NCBI GenBank assembly: GCA_963921425.1
Contig: OY992840.1
Location: 1,304,501-1,368,500 of the forward strand
Direction: 5' to 3'
DNA: 64,000 nucleotides
DNA from: Dryas octopetala
Taxonomy: Eukaryota; Streptophyta; Magnoliopsida; Rosales; Rosaceae
The notes under the pieces were generated by a model that worked only from the letters and a program-made list of their open reading frames with translations, did no database searches and was not told the origin of the DNA. Position 1 is the stretch's first letter. The number at the start of each line of letters is the position of its first letter. Positions 35,230-47,132 of this stretch are shown here, in pieces. A program made the translations under genes and the position numbers.

Positions 35230-35650
35230 GGCTGCGTGGAGCCACTGCAAGGGAGCTGAGAAATTAATAACTTCACATATGAGCAAACTGTGCCATTTAG
35301 TAATTCACAGATGACCAAACTGTGCCATGTAGTAATTCACAGATTACCAAACCGTGACATGTACTAGTATTGTTCAGATTTTATATAAGTTTGGTGGTTT
35401 TCTAAAGGTTCACGGTTTTGGATAAGTTGTGTATATTTTAACTATCAGTCACTGTTTGCATACTGTGCCTATTCCAAAAGTAATATTTTATCCATCAGTC
35501 ACGGTTTGCATACTGTGCCATGACCAAAAGTACTATTTTAACTATCAGATTTTATCTATTAGTCACGGTTTGCATACTGTGCCATGACCAAAAGTAATAT
35601 TTTAACTATCAGTCACTGTTTGCATACTGTGCCATGACCAAAAGTAATAC
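35230..35650. repeat. CACTA left subterminal repeats
   Basis: A unit of about 48 bp with core CACGGTTTGCATACTGTGCC is repeated four times at 35440-35645. Upstream at 35265-35365 a shorter unit (AATTCACAGAT, CCAAACTGTGCC) occurs three times. The shared AAACxGTGxC/GCACAGTxTGC words occur in both orientations. Such arrays are the usual binding sites of TNPA/TNP1-type proteins in CACTA elements. Confidence 0.8.
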
Positions 35651-36746
35651 CCTCCTCCTTCCCTCTCCAATTTATCACGCGAAATAGATAATACAGATTG
35701 ACTTCGCAGTACCCACCGCGCGCAGGAGCAAAACCCCCTTCTCTTCCCCCCCTTTGATTGATAAATTTTTCAGCGCTCAGAGATCAAATAAGGCCAGGTA
35801 TGGGTTTATTTAGTATACTCATATCCCAAATTTGCCTAATTAAGTATGTAATGGTAGTCTTCTTATACTTCATTCCCATTATGAGTTGTTGGCTAGGAAG
35901 TTCAACAAAGACCACGAGACCGGATTAGATTAATGATTGAGGAATTGACAAGGAGAACCTGGCAATTTGAACTTGAATTATTACATGTTAGACTTACCAT
36001 TTAAGCTCTACATCTGATTGATTTAGAACAATAGAAATATTGGGTTTGATTGCAATTTAGGATTTCCCATTTTTTAAGTTCATGACTTTATAATATCTGT
36101 TATGAATATATCATATGAGTATGCATTTGGTTTGTCACTTGCGTGATGAATAATCCCCATAAGTATGTATTTTGTTTAACATTTTAATTTAGCAAGCATT
36201 TAATTTTTAGTATTGCATTTTTAATATTACAATACCTACTTGTATATTTGATCCGACCTATATTCCTTCAGTTTTTTTTTAAGATTCTAAATACAGAACA
36301 AACAAGAACACTTGAAGCTTGGTCTGTGCGCTTTCACAATTGAAATCAAGTTTGTTGTAGTCTCAATTTCTATTTACATGTAGATATAATTGTTATCAAC
36401 AAAGGTAGTGAATAAAATGACTCAATTTTCTGATCCCATTTAGTTATCCTTCTTCCTCCCAACCCGTGTTTTTATTATTCTCTCTCTGTATTGGCCTTGA
36501 CAGTTTTGAGTATAAGCAAATGAACAACAAGCAGGTGGTTATAGTAGAAATTAAAATTAATTCTTGAATATATCCATCAATTGTCATAAGTATGTATTGG
36601 GAAACTGCATCCAAGCATATTTCCTATTGTTCATACATCCACTCTTTTGTTGAACATCTTTATGGGCTTCGGCTGCTATTATTTTTTGGATTTTTTTTGG
36701 AAATTGACTTAGTTTTCTTCTAATTACTAGGTAGAGAGTGAACTCA
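35651..36746 (+). promoter_or_regulatory. TNP2 leader exon and 5' intron
   Basis: The stretch 35690-35796 is less AT-rich and ends GGCCAG|GTATGG, a good donor. An acceptor TTACTAG lies at 36724-36730 just before the ATG at 36747. I infer a non-coding first exon with an intron of about 0.93 kb. Confidence 0.45.
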
Positions 36747-39700
36747 ATGGATAAAGATTGGGTATTTTTGGATCGTATGAGTGACGAATATTTGACAAGG
36801 CTACGTCCATACATTAAGAGTATCCGCATTTGATGGTGACATTAAGTGCCCGTGTAGTCAATGTTGTAATCGGTATTGGAAGTCACCTATAGAAGTTGAA
36901 GAACACATTTTTGTTGATGGTATGGACGAAGATTATGTTAATGCACCATGGACATCGCATGGGGAGCAGTTGCCTAGGCCTAACACTGAAGCAACCCATG
37001 TTGAGAATGAAGATATGATTGGTATGTTGCATGATGCCTTTGGAATGCATGGGTTTGAATATACTGCTGGAACTAATGATGATACCTCCCCTCCCTCTGG
37101 GCCCACTTCTGCTGTTGAAAATTTTTTCCATGCGATGGAAGATGCTAAAGTAGAGTTGTACCCAGGCTATGGCAGAACTAAGCTTTCCTTCTTGGTGAGA
37201 TTATATCAGATCAAGTGCTTGCATTCTTGGACCAACACATCTTTTACAGAATTGCTGACTTTGCTAAAGGATTGGTTTCCGAAAGGGGTGAATTTGCCAC
37301 CTAGTTTTTATAAGACCAAGAAGTTCATTACTGACTTGGGTTTGAGTTATGAAAAAATTGATGCATGCCCAAAATATTGCATGTTATATTGGAAGGAGCA
37401 TGCCAACAATACATCATGCCATGTGTATGGCAAACCACGTTACAAGGAAAACATAGAGGCCGGACATGTCACTCGTACTAAAGTTGCTAATAAGGTGTTA
37501 CGTTACTTTCCTTTGGGACCACGACTCCAACGTCTTTATATGTCACATCATACCGCTGATTCTATGGTATGGCATGCCGAACGCAGACAGGTAGATGGTG
37601 TGCTTAGGCATCCTGCAGACTCCCCAGCGTGAGAAAAATTAGATAGTTTGGATCCATCCTTTGGTTCAGAGCCACGTAATGTGCGCTTATGGTTGGCTAG
37701 TGATGGATTTAATCCTTTCGGTATGATGAGCTTATCCCACAGTACTTGGCCAGTGATAATTTCAGTTTATAATCTTCCACCGTGGCTATGCATGAAACAA
37801 CCGTACTTAATGCTTTCTTTGCTTATCCCTGGTCCAAAGAGTCTTGGAAATGATATAGATATTTATCTTCAACCTTTAGTTGAGGAGTTGAAGACTCTTT
37901 GGGAACATGGGTTACCAACATTTGATGCAGTAAAAAAAGAGACTTTCATCATGCGTGCTGCCGTATTGTGGACAATTAATGATTTTCCAGCATATGCGAT
38001 GCTATCAGGTTGGAGCACTAGAGAGAAGAAGGCATGCCCACAATGTGCATATGGGACATATTCTCTAAGGTTGAATGTAAGTCAAAAAGAATGTTATCTT
38101 GGTCATCATCGATGGTTGCCTATCAATCATCGGTTTCGAAGATTGACTCATTCATTTAACGGATCCCAAGAGCATGGTTTACCACCAATTCCTATGACAG
38201 GTGGAGAGTGTCTGGCTTCATTAAGTGGGTTAACATTTCAATTTGGTAAGGGTAAAAAGAAATCTTTAACTCGCAAGCGCAAACATGATGCTGCCAAGTA
38301 CGATGGTCCATGGAAGAAAAAAAGCATTTTTTTTTATCTACCATATTGGAAGGATCTTCTTATTCGACATAATCTGGATGTGATGCATATTGAAAAAAAC
38401 GTCACAGATAGTGTTTTGGGGACGTTGTTATGTATTGATGGGAAAAACAAAGACACATACAAGGCTCGCTTGGATTTGGTGGATCTAAAAGTGAAAAAAA
38501 AAAAAAACTACATCCCATACTTGAAGGGGGAAGAACAAAACTACCCCCGAGCCCTTTCACCTTATCAAATGAAGAAAAAACGTCAATATGCAAAGTCCTT
38601 GCATCAGTCAAGGTTCCTGATGGGTTTTCCTCCAACATATCCAGATGTGTTAAAGTCGAAGAGAAGAAATTAATAGGTCTAAAGAGCCATGATTGCCATA
38701 TACTTATGCAATACTTGATTCCTATTGCAATTCGTGGGATCTTACCAAGAAATGTGATTCGTGTGCTACTCGAGCTTAGTTCATTTTTTCGAAACCTCTG
38801 TTCTAAAGTTGGTACTACTGGTCACTTTCAAGTTTTGTCTCGAAGAATCACAATTACATTATGTGAATTAGAAAAGTTATTGCCGCCGGCATTTTTTGAC
38901 TCAATGGTTCACTTGCCTATTCACCTTGCTGATGAAGCAGCAATAGCTGGTCCTGTACAATACAGGTGGATGTACCCAATCGAGAGGTATATGTCTAAAC
39001 TTTTTGAATTAGCTGGATTTTTTATAGGAAAGGTAAATGAATTGCCATGAAACCATTTCATGTCCTTTATTAAGTTAGTGTTTTTCCTATTCTTTACAAG
39101 CAATTTCGAATTGGTTTAGAAAAAACAACACATTGTTTAGTCTGGATTATGAAATGATGGTCAATTAATATTTTTTTTTTTCCTAAGTTACTCTTTAGTG
39201 CTTTATTTATTTTAAGATGAAATTTGATGAAAACTTGTTTTCGCTGATGTTTAGTCCCTATATGAGGTGGTGTTGTATGTTCTCAAACCGTGTCTCTCTT
39301 GTTTTGCTGCCCTAAATCCCAAAGTTTTGCTTCAACTTTGGGATATAACATATAATTGGCCTTTATGTATAAGTACAATACTTGACCTGAGTTTTTAATA
39401 CTTAAAAACACTATATACTATTATTGTATATCCAACTGACCACGTTAAAAATGGATATAAAGACAATTAACAAGTACCAACAGCTACCTAAAAAAAATAA
39501 ATATATTGATGAATTATCTGAACATTGAGGACCGCAAATGCTTATGCCCTCTGGTTTGTGTTGTCTTTCGATTAAAAACGTAGTATGTAATGTATAAATA
39601 TATTTTATTTATTATTTGCTTTATTCTCCTCTGTTACATGAATCAAACATGAACAAGTTATATATATATTTTACAATTTGATTTGGGTTAGTTTTCTTTT

Positions 39701-40959
39701 ACTTATGCTCATCACCACGTTAATTATTTTATGCAGATACTTGCAAACACTCAAGAAATATGTTCGTAACAAATATCATCCTGAGGGCAGCATCGCCGAA
39801 GGGTATATCGTTGAAGAGTGTTTAACTTTTTGCTCTATGTATCTTGGGGACGAAACTGTTACACGTCGAAATAGGCCTGGTCGAAATGTTTATGCGGTAG
39901 GGAGTGGTGCACGTGACGGACTAGTAATATTTTCAGGACCTGGAAGATCTCTTGGGAGAGTAGAATTATTCAACCTAGACCAATCAAAATGGGAAAGAGC
40001 ACACTTGCATGTGTTGCTCAACTGCCCCGAAGTCCAACCATATATAAGGTGCAATACATAAGATGTTGATGTGAATGTGATAATACTGGATGGTTTCATT
40101 TTTTTCAAATAATTGTCAAACTATCTTATCATTTATTTCATTTATTAGGGAACACGTTGCTCGTGAGAGGGAAAATCGAGGACCACGCATAAGTGAAGCA
40201 GAATCTATACAATTATTGCACTTGTCATTTCCGGAGTGGTTTCGAATACATGTTAGTATCCTGCTAGTAATTGATATATTTAGAATGATGTTGATATATT
40301 TGGGAATAGTGTATAATATTTGGTCATTTATGCAGATCGATGACCAAATAGATCGTGGGGTTTGCAACATTAGTGACGACTTGTGCGCATTGGCTAGTGG
40401 ACCGAGCCGGCGAGCTGGTCGTTGGAAAAGATACATAATGAATGGTTATCGGTTCCATGTGAAATCTGTTGATGAGGGTGGCCAGTCACAAAATAGTGGT
40501 GTATTTGTACAATGTGAGAATGAGAATTATGCTATAGTTGAAGATACTAATCCGAGCTCATCCATGGTTGACTATTATGGTGTACTGAATGACATTATTG
40601 ATTTAGACTATCATAATGACCGACATGTGGTGTTATTTGATTGTGACTGGATAAATGGGCAAGGCCGCCGAAGTGGTATTAAAATAGATGAATATGGGTT
40701 TACATTAGTGAACTTCACTCGATTGATGCCCCCACAGGACACATTTATTTTAGGGTCACAAGCACATCAGGTGTTTTATGTGCAAGATCTAAATCAACCA
40801 GTTTGGCATGTTGCGGTGAAAACAAGGCCTAGAGATTATTTTGACATGGGCATAGTAACAGCCCATGATATTTCTGCACCTCAAAACTTGGATGATGCCA
40901 CTAATGTGGTCGACGAAGTAGAGGTCCGAACAGATGTGGAAGATGTGATGGTGACTTAA
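36747..40959 (+). pseudogene. CACTA TNP2 transposase, three lesions
   Basis: The N-terminal transposase-associated domain starts MDKDWVFLDRMSDEY and has the Cys motif KCPCSQCCN. The tnp2 core (37140-38490) shows LRPDYI-like spacing, NDFPAYAMLSGWSTREKKAC and HNLDVMHIEKNV. DUF4218 follows (LKSHDCHILMQYLIPIAIRG, PVQYRWMYPIER|YLQTLKKYVRNK), then DUF4216 (GVLNDIIDLDY, VVLFDCDWI, IDEYGFTLVNFTRL, VFYVQDLNQPVWHVAVKTRP). Introns: 38987-39736, about 40049-40149 and 40252-40335. Lesions are a frameshift near 36825-36832, a TGA at 37630-37632 where Trp is expected, and a frameshift in an A14 run (38494-38507). TNP2 would cut and join the CACTA ends in the nucleus. Confidence 0.88.
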
Positions 40960-41762
40960 ATGGACAGCCAGGTAAATCTTATTTTGAATATCACACTTTA
41001 TGGCAAACATCATGAAATGGTTATTTGGTTTTTCGCCCATGACTAATTATATCCCTCTAATGAACATATGAACATATTTTACTTTGGTGTTTACAATTTG
41101 TGTTCCTGGTGATCTGAACTTAAATAAGTCACTTGCAATATCCAGAAAACAAGTAGATTTGATTCACATGTTGTATTTTAAGGCATGCAATACGGAACAT
41201 TATACTCATTGTTGTTACTGTGCTTATTTTCTTGTCATCACCATAAGATGGTTGTTTTGTAATGGAAATGGTACGTGATAATAATAGTGGATATCTGAGG
41301 ATGTAATTTAGTATGTTTTAGAAGTCCTACAATTTGAGTAACTGTTGAAAAAACAAATGAAATGCTGCCGAAATTTAAATAGCATTGTGCTATTGAACCA
41401 AATAGAGAAAGCATATATGGATGGATAGTATCACCCAATTTAACATTATGTTTATTAAATGGCATGTTCCATGGAGTTACGAATTAATTCAATGTTTTAT
41501 TGTTAATGCAGGTTAGTGTGATGACTAGCAGATTGGTTAGCAAGAGACAATGCAGATTTATTTTGTATTGATAATTAGTAGCTAGTTGGGTAATCAATAA
41601 TATGAAATTATGAATTTGCTTCCATAGAATATGGATATTATATATTATGTGCAAAGATGTGATACCCGATAATTTTGAAGATCTACATGGGTTCATTTGG
41701 TAACCTTAAGATGATCAACAAAATAACATACAATGGATAATATATGAAACAAGGCTAGTATT
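40960..41762. other. CACTA internal spacer
   Basis: AT-rich sequence after the TNP2 stop. No supported ORF. Confidence 0.5.
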
Positions 41763-42200
41763 TAAAGTATTTGATGCAATTGTAGATCGGGTACGCTATT
41801 TTTGGATCCCTCACAGGGCTCTTTGATCTACTATTTTTCGGTTCTGTGTTGTGGTTATATACCTCCCTAACCTCCATGTAAGGTGTAGGAGGTTCCACCA
41901 ATGGTGACCATTGAGGACCAAATGGCATACCTCTTGGAGAACTAGAAATGCTCCTCGAGGACTAAGACTCGTAACATTCTGGCCCTCATCGAGTGGTGGG
42001 CATGGTGTCGGCGCCTCTATACCATTAGGGAGATCAAATGCAACTAGCTCTTCCTCAAAATTATTGAAATCCACTGTATCTCCAACAATTTGATGAGAAG
42101 GATTAGCATATGAATGCAGTGGATGAGGATGAGCAGATGATGACTCTCCATTTTCTAAGGGACGATTGGATTTACTGGATGCGCTACTACCTTGCCTCAT
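41763..42200 (-). pseudogene. Minus-strand ORF of unknown function in CACTA
   Basis: Starts MRQGSSASSKSNRPLENGES, is rich in Ser/Pro, and carries an acidic stretch (VDFNNFEEELVAFDLPNG). After residue 85 or so the natural reading moves to another frame: PRGMPFGPQWSPLVEPPTPY, MEVREVYNHNTEPKNSRSKS and PVRDPKIAYPIYNCIKY. So one frameshift near 41945 is likely. It is opposite in direction to the other CACTA genes. I do not recognise the family. Confidence 0.4.
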
Positions 42201-43466
42201 GATTGTTTATTTTAAACGCAAAATGCAGCAACCCATATGATTTTCTATCACTCTATGTAGAGATTACATATTTATAGAGTCTTAACTATTGAAACATTGT
42301 TGTCTAGAAAAATAATTGAAACACTGATGAGCCTAGACAAAATAGCTTGGTATGGAGTTCATTATTGTGAAATGGACAATTGGGTGACAGCTTTATGTCA
42401 TAACACACAAGGCAAATAGTGGATTATACCCCTGATGTTTGATTGAGTACAGACCAATAATACATGTGTGAATTACGTTGAAAAAATAATTGAAATTACT
42501 AACTTGGTAAGAGAGTGTTCAGGAGCTAGTGCACCAGAGATTCCCACTGCATGCACCAAAGATTCCCACTGCATGCACCATCAACTGCTAAGTGCAGGAA
42601 CTTTATTCATTTCAATGAGATATAGTCAACATTCGTATGATAAGCAAGCATGTGCATGGAGTGTAGTGTAGTGTTGATTGTCATTTATTTCTACGATATA
42701 TGCACCATAAACCATTCAATGCTCTCACTCTGCCACACTTGACATATAGAAAAAATAATCATGCCTAAGAAAGTTAGAACCCCAATTAATCTTAATGTTT
42801 ATCGTGAGTTATGGTTTGAAGACTCAAGTTATGATACACCACCCTCGGATGCGTGCTCGCAAACTGATTCAAGTGAGAATTCTCATAAAATGAGGGATTT
42901 CCAAAATTCTGTGTTGGCGAATTGGGTACTAGCAACTCTACACGTTCTTCCTCACTGAAACGGCCTAGGTGACACCAACTTCTTTGGAGAACCAATTCCT
43001 GGCCAACGATCTGCAAATGACAGGTTAGTTCATGCTAAGAAAGGTAATCAAATTGCTAAAAAAATGTCGAATTCGATTATGGATATACTAAGCGTAAGAA
43101 CAAAACAGTAAGTAATGCACCATGTTGAAAAAGAAATTGTAAGCATAGGTCCTTTTTCTCCTACACCCAAAGAGGCTTTTATTAGTAACTTATATTAGTA
43201 AAACCTAAGGTTCTGTAAGGATTAATTATTGCTTGTTCTAATATTTTGATTATGTTAGTATCTTGCTTGTTAAATCATTGGTTTTATTGTCATTGATGCA
43301 CCAAAATGTTTTCCTTGAATTGGACTTCATGCATTTCATTATGCTTGTTCATTGTATAATAAATAAAAAAACGTTAAAGGGCATGTATTTATGTGGTGTT
43401 TAGGTTCGATTGCACAAACTTCATATTTTTTTTTTTTAAAAAGGAAAAAAAATAATAAAAGCAAAA

Positions 43467-43740
43467 GAGAACCGGACCTCTCTTGAGAAGACCGGTCCTC
43501 CAGAGGCGATCCATCATTTCTGCTTGAATTGAGAACCGGACCTCCAGGGGCAATACTTCAGCATTGTGCTTCTAATTTGACAAAGAACCGGACCTCCTTT
43601 TGGAGGACACAAAATTCATTTAAATTAAAAAAAAAATGGAGTACCGGACCTCTCTTAACAGGTCCGGTCCTCCAGAGGCAATCCAATTTTTCTGCTTCAA
43701 TTGAGAACCGGACCTCTATTTTGAGAACCGGACCTCCATA
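43467..43740. repeat. 5' cluster of GGACCGG-type repeats
   Basis: Five or more copies of GAGAACCGGACCTC and its partner GACCGGTCCTCCAGAGGC, partly in about 64 bp spacing and interrupted by A/T tracts. Related to the 3' minisatellite at 45901-46723 but with different spacer sequence. Confidence 0.7.
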
Positions 43741-44418
43741 GGTCATTTTTTTTTTTCACCAAAATGTTCCGTCATTTTTTTTCATTTATTTTTTCTCTTT
43801 CTTTCCTGCGTGTTTCGTGTCCCATGCCCCCCTCTTTCTCCTCTACGTTACTCCTCTTCTCTTCATTCTTTCTTATTTTCTTCTCTCTTCCTCCTCCCAA
43901 TCCCTCATCAAATCACATTTAATCTCAAAATTTCTTCTTACCTCTCACTTTTCGGCCCCTTCTGAAGATTACCCATTGATTTGTGTTGTTATATTTTGTG
44001 TTCTTCACCAAGGTATTTCTCTAATTTTCGACAATTTCTTCCTTCTCCTTAAACAGTATGTTAATTTATTTTTTATGTTTTCTAACTTGCTTTGTCTTCT
44101 TTGTTGCTTGTTTCTTCGTGGTTCCACTTATTTTCTGAAAATGTTCGAAATGGATGTTATGGCTTGTCCTCTCGGGTATGTGTTCTCTTTCTCGAAACAT
44201 ACAATTTATGTTTCTCTAAACTTGCTTGGGACCATGTGTTTGTTTGCTGGTTTGTGTTCCCTTGTGTAATTTGTTGGGATTATTTGTGGCTAATGAATAC
44301 TGGAATTGTTGGGATTATATGTGTTTTTGCATTTTGTTAATTGTCGTTGGGTTGTTGGTCTTATTCATCATCTTTGCTTGATGGTATGGCTTGTTATAAT
44401 TTTGTGGTGACTAGTTTA

Positions 44419-45555
44419 ATGGCCCCTAAGAAAGCATCCTCTCAGCAGCCCATTGCCAAGAAACGGAAATCTCAAGCGAGTTCTTCCGACCCTCAGAAAG
44501 AGACTCCTATTCCTAAGGATTCCCCTAGTCAGTATAGACGATTTCGCAATGCGGACTGTGAAGCCCGTTGGGGTGTGATAGAAGAGAGAGGTTTTATATC
44601 TGAGCGTCCAATTGTCATTCGAGAGATGAGTGCTGCCTTCATGAATATTTTAACGGCACGTGGTTTGCGACCATATGTCGAATCCTTCCCTCAATACAAT
44701 ACCAATCTTGTTGGTGAGTTTTATGCCAACTTTCCTGCCGATTTCAAAGTAACTAAGGATTCACATGTGTTTCTTCGGGAGCACAAATGTATGATCACTC
44801 ATGATGACATTCGTAGTGGTTTGTCAACTACCCTCCTCTGGAAAAACTGATTATAAAAAGTTTCTTAAGTTCACTTTTTCTTTATCACGGGAACACATTA
44901 TCACCACTCTTTATGATGCACCAACATTTGTTCCCCCTGCCTCTCATCGCGTCATCTCTGGTTCTTGCACACAACTATTCCGTATGCTATTTATGTTTGT
45001 TCGATGCAATGTTTATCCCACGAGTCAAAAATCCCGCATCTCTGATGAAGCGTGTAGGTTGATGATTGCCTTGAATACCCCGATGTTCCTGTTCCTTTGG
45101 AGGACATCATTTTCACTCATCTTGTGGAATGTGGTCGCATGGTCAAAAATGTGAATTCTCAACTTTCGTTTCCTTGTCTCATCACTCGCCTTGCCGAACG
45201 TTCTGACATTCCTGTGATGGATGATGATCCACTATGGGATCCGGATGGTCCGATTGACGGATGGGTTTTGCGCAAAAATGATGCTAACTCCCGGTCTGTG
45301 GTGGCTCAAGTTCCTGAGGCGATTCCTCCAGCTCCTACTACTCCCTCTGAGCCGTCTTCTTCTGAAGTTCTTGCTGCACCTGACTTTGTCTCCATCATGG
45401 AGCAGCTTGACCTTGGATTCTCAGCGGTTAACTCTCACATGGATGCTTTTGATAACCGCATGGATGCATTTCAGCAGCGGTATACTGGGGATCTGCACGA
45501 CATCCACTCGACCCTAAACGAACTAAAGGATCGCTTACCTGATTTTTATCCTTAG
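44419..45555 (+). pseudogene. Transposase_32-like plant transposon protein, frameshifted
   Basis: The ATG at 44419 opens MAPKKASSQQPIAKKRKSQA, a basic N-terminus, followed by RFRNADCEARWGVIEERGFI, ILTARGLRPYVE and NTNLVGEFYANF, the motifs of the putative plant transposon domain (PF20167). The reading then changes frame near 44830 (SSGKTDYKKFLKFTFSLSRE, SHRVISGSCTQLFRMLFMFV) and again near 45085 (PVPLEDIIFTHLVECGRMVK) and ends in a helical tail with MDAFDNRMDAFQQRY before the stop at 45555. Proteins of this family are common gag-like or accessory ORFs of plant retroelements, with unknown biochemical role. Two indels make this copy a pseudogene. Confidence 0.65.
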
Positions 45556-45900
45556 TGCTTCTTGTATTAGGCCTTTGGTTTTTCCTAGCCAAAAAGGGGG
45601 AGATGTAGTGTTTTTAGTTAACTTTGGGATCTTATTGAACTGATTCAATGGTTGTAATATTTTGTTGTGCTTCAATTCTTAATTCACATTGAATCCTTTC
45701 TATTTTGCTTTCCATTTATTTCCCTTGCTTTCCACAGGTTGTGTTTGTTTGTAATTTCTATTATTTGCAAGTGCAAGACTTAGTATAGGTTTATGTCCTT
45801 AAATTGTGTCTTGTGTCTTGTATCTTTATCTATAAGAGGTGTTGTCTAGGAAACGTGGAAGGGGGAGATTTGTAAGTGTACTCGTGTTTGTTTTTAAGGC

Positions 45901-46723
45901 TTGAGGACTGGACCTCACCATGTGACGACCAGACCTCCAGTAAGTCGATTAGAAATTTCTGGGCTTGAGGACCGGTTCTCTCCCTTGAGGACCGGTCCTC
46001 CAGTACGTGTGGCTCAGAAATTCTGGGCTAGAAGACCGGTCCTCTCTATTCAGGACTGGACCTCCATTAAGTGTGACTCTGAATTTATGGTCTTCAGGAC
46101 CTGTTCACTTCCTTGAGGACCGGATCTCCAGTAAGCCTGGTTCTGAATTTTTGGGCTTGAGGACCAGTTTTCTCCATTGAGGACCGGTCTTCCAGTGAGG
46201 GTGGCGCTAAATTTATGGGCGAGAGGTCCGGTTCTTTCTATTGAGGACCGGACCTCCATTAAGTGTTACTCTGAATTCTTGGGCCTCAGGACTGGACCAT
46301 TCACATTGAAGACCGGTCTTCCAGTATGCCTAGCGCTGAATTTATGGGCTAGAGGACCAGTTCTCTCTCTTGAGGACCGGACCTCCAGTAAGTGTTACTC
46401 TGAATTTCAGGGCTTCAGGACTGGACCCTTCACATTGAGGACCGGTTTTCCAATAAGCGTGGCGCTGAATTTATGAGCTAGAGGACAGGTCCTCTCTCCT
46501 GAGGACCGGACCTCCAGTAAGTGTTACTCTGGATTTCTGGGCTTCAGGACTGGACCTGTCCATTGCGGACCGGATCTCCAGTAAGCGTGGCTCTGATTTT
46601 ATTGGCTTGAGGACCGGTCCTTTCCTTTGAAGACCGGTCCTCTAGTTAGTGTGGCTCTGTATATCTAGGCTTGAGGACCGATTCTCTCAATTTCAGACCA
46701 GACTTTCAGTGACGATTCCACTT
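45901..46723 (+). repeat. 64 bp palindromic minisatellite, about 13 copies
   Basis: Units start at about 45901, 45963, 46027, 46091, 46155, 46219, 46283, 46348, 46412, 46477, 46541, 46605 and 46669. Each holds two GGACCGG-type words (often GAGGACCGGTCCTC, a perfect palindrome), a CTCCAGTAAGTG segment and CTGAATTT..GGGC. From 46219 to 46604 the units alternate between two sequence types, forming three 129 bp dimers. The long reading frames across it are artefacts of the 64 bp period. Confidence 0.9.
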
Positions 46724-46735
46724 GCTGGCAAACTT

Positions 46736-46954
46736 TTAAAATGTTTTAAAAAGTGATCTTTAAGATCCTAGAATTATTTTAAATGGGTTTGGATGTTTTA
46801 TCACATGAGGATGTTTGTTTATTAATTGATCAAGTAAATGGAAACTTAATTAAAGATTTGCTTATGATTTTTTTGCTGTCTTCACTTGATGTCAAAATTT
46901 ATTAACAGCTCACTCACAGCTTACATGAGATTGTCGTTTCCCACTGCATATTAG
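46736..46954. other. Intron remainder before exon 2
   Basis: AT-rich sequence between the minisatellite and the exon at 46955. Contains a TTTTAAAATGTTTTAAAA palindrome near 46734-46751. Confidence 0.4.
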
Positions 46955-47132
46955 GAAGCACAAGCAACATGAAGATGGAGCTGTTAATCCAAATCCGAAA
47001 CCTCGCAAGGTTCGACTGAAGAAAAGAGCAAACAGGGCGAGGATCACTCGGCCAGGAACCAACTTAGATGATACTGACAGTGATTACAAAGAATATCTGA
47101 GGGAGACCTACGGATTGGAGTCAGGAAAATAG

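Larger units (their letters stand above)
43400..46735 (+). mobile_element. Retroelement-like insertion with GGACCGG repeats
   Basis: A block nested in the intron of the second CACTA gene. It has a 5' cluster of GAACCGGACCTC words, a CT-rich leader, a Transposase_32-like ORF, two purine tracts (AAAAAGGGGGAGATG at 45593 and AAGGGGGAGATTTG at 45860) of the kind that precede LTRs, and a 64 bp minisatellite at its 3' side. LTRs could not be matched at the two ends, so the class and exact borders are unresolved. Confidence 0.5.
42761..47132 (+). pseudogene. Second CACTA gene, two exons split by an insertion
   Basis: Exon 1 (42761-43023) starts MPKKVRTPINLNVYRELWFE and ends with GDTNFFGEPIPGQRSANDR at an AG|GTTAGT donor. 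Exon 2 (46955-47132) follows TATTAG and reads KHKQHEDGAVNPNPKPRKVR then LKKRANRARITRPG and ends ETYGLESGK. The phases match exactly (AG + G gives Arg). The second exon is strongly basic and could bind nucleic acid or act as a nuclear signal. In exon 1 the likely reading (GELGTSNSTRSSSLKRPR) lies in another frame between two small indels, or a TGA at 42956 ends it. The intron of about 3.9 kb contains a separate element. Function unknown. Confidence 0.45.

Noticed and set aside
37648..38673. Separate 341-codon gene
   Set aside because: It is the same frame as the upstream 236 codons, separated by one TGA; both are parts of one TNP2 gene.
46177..46476. 99-codon frame with repeated RTG motifs
   Set aside because: The 64 bp minisatellite is frame-neutral over three units; the apparent protein repeats come from the DNA repeat.
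45901..46723. CRISPR-like array
   Set aside because: Whole 64 bp units repeat without unique spacers, and the genome is eukaryotic.
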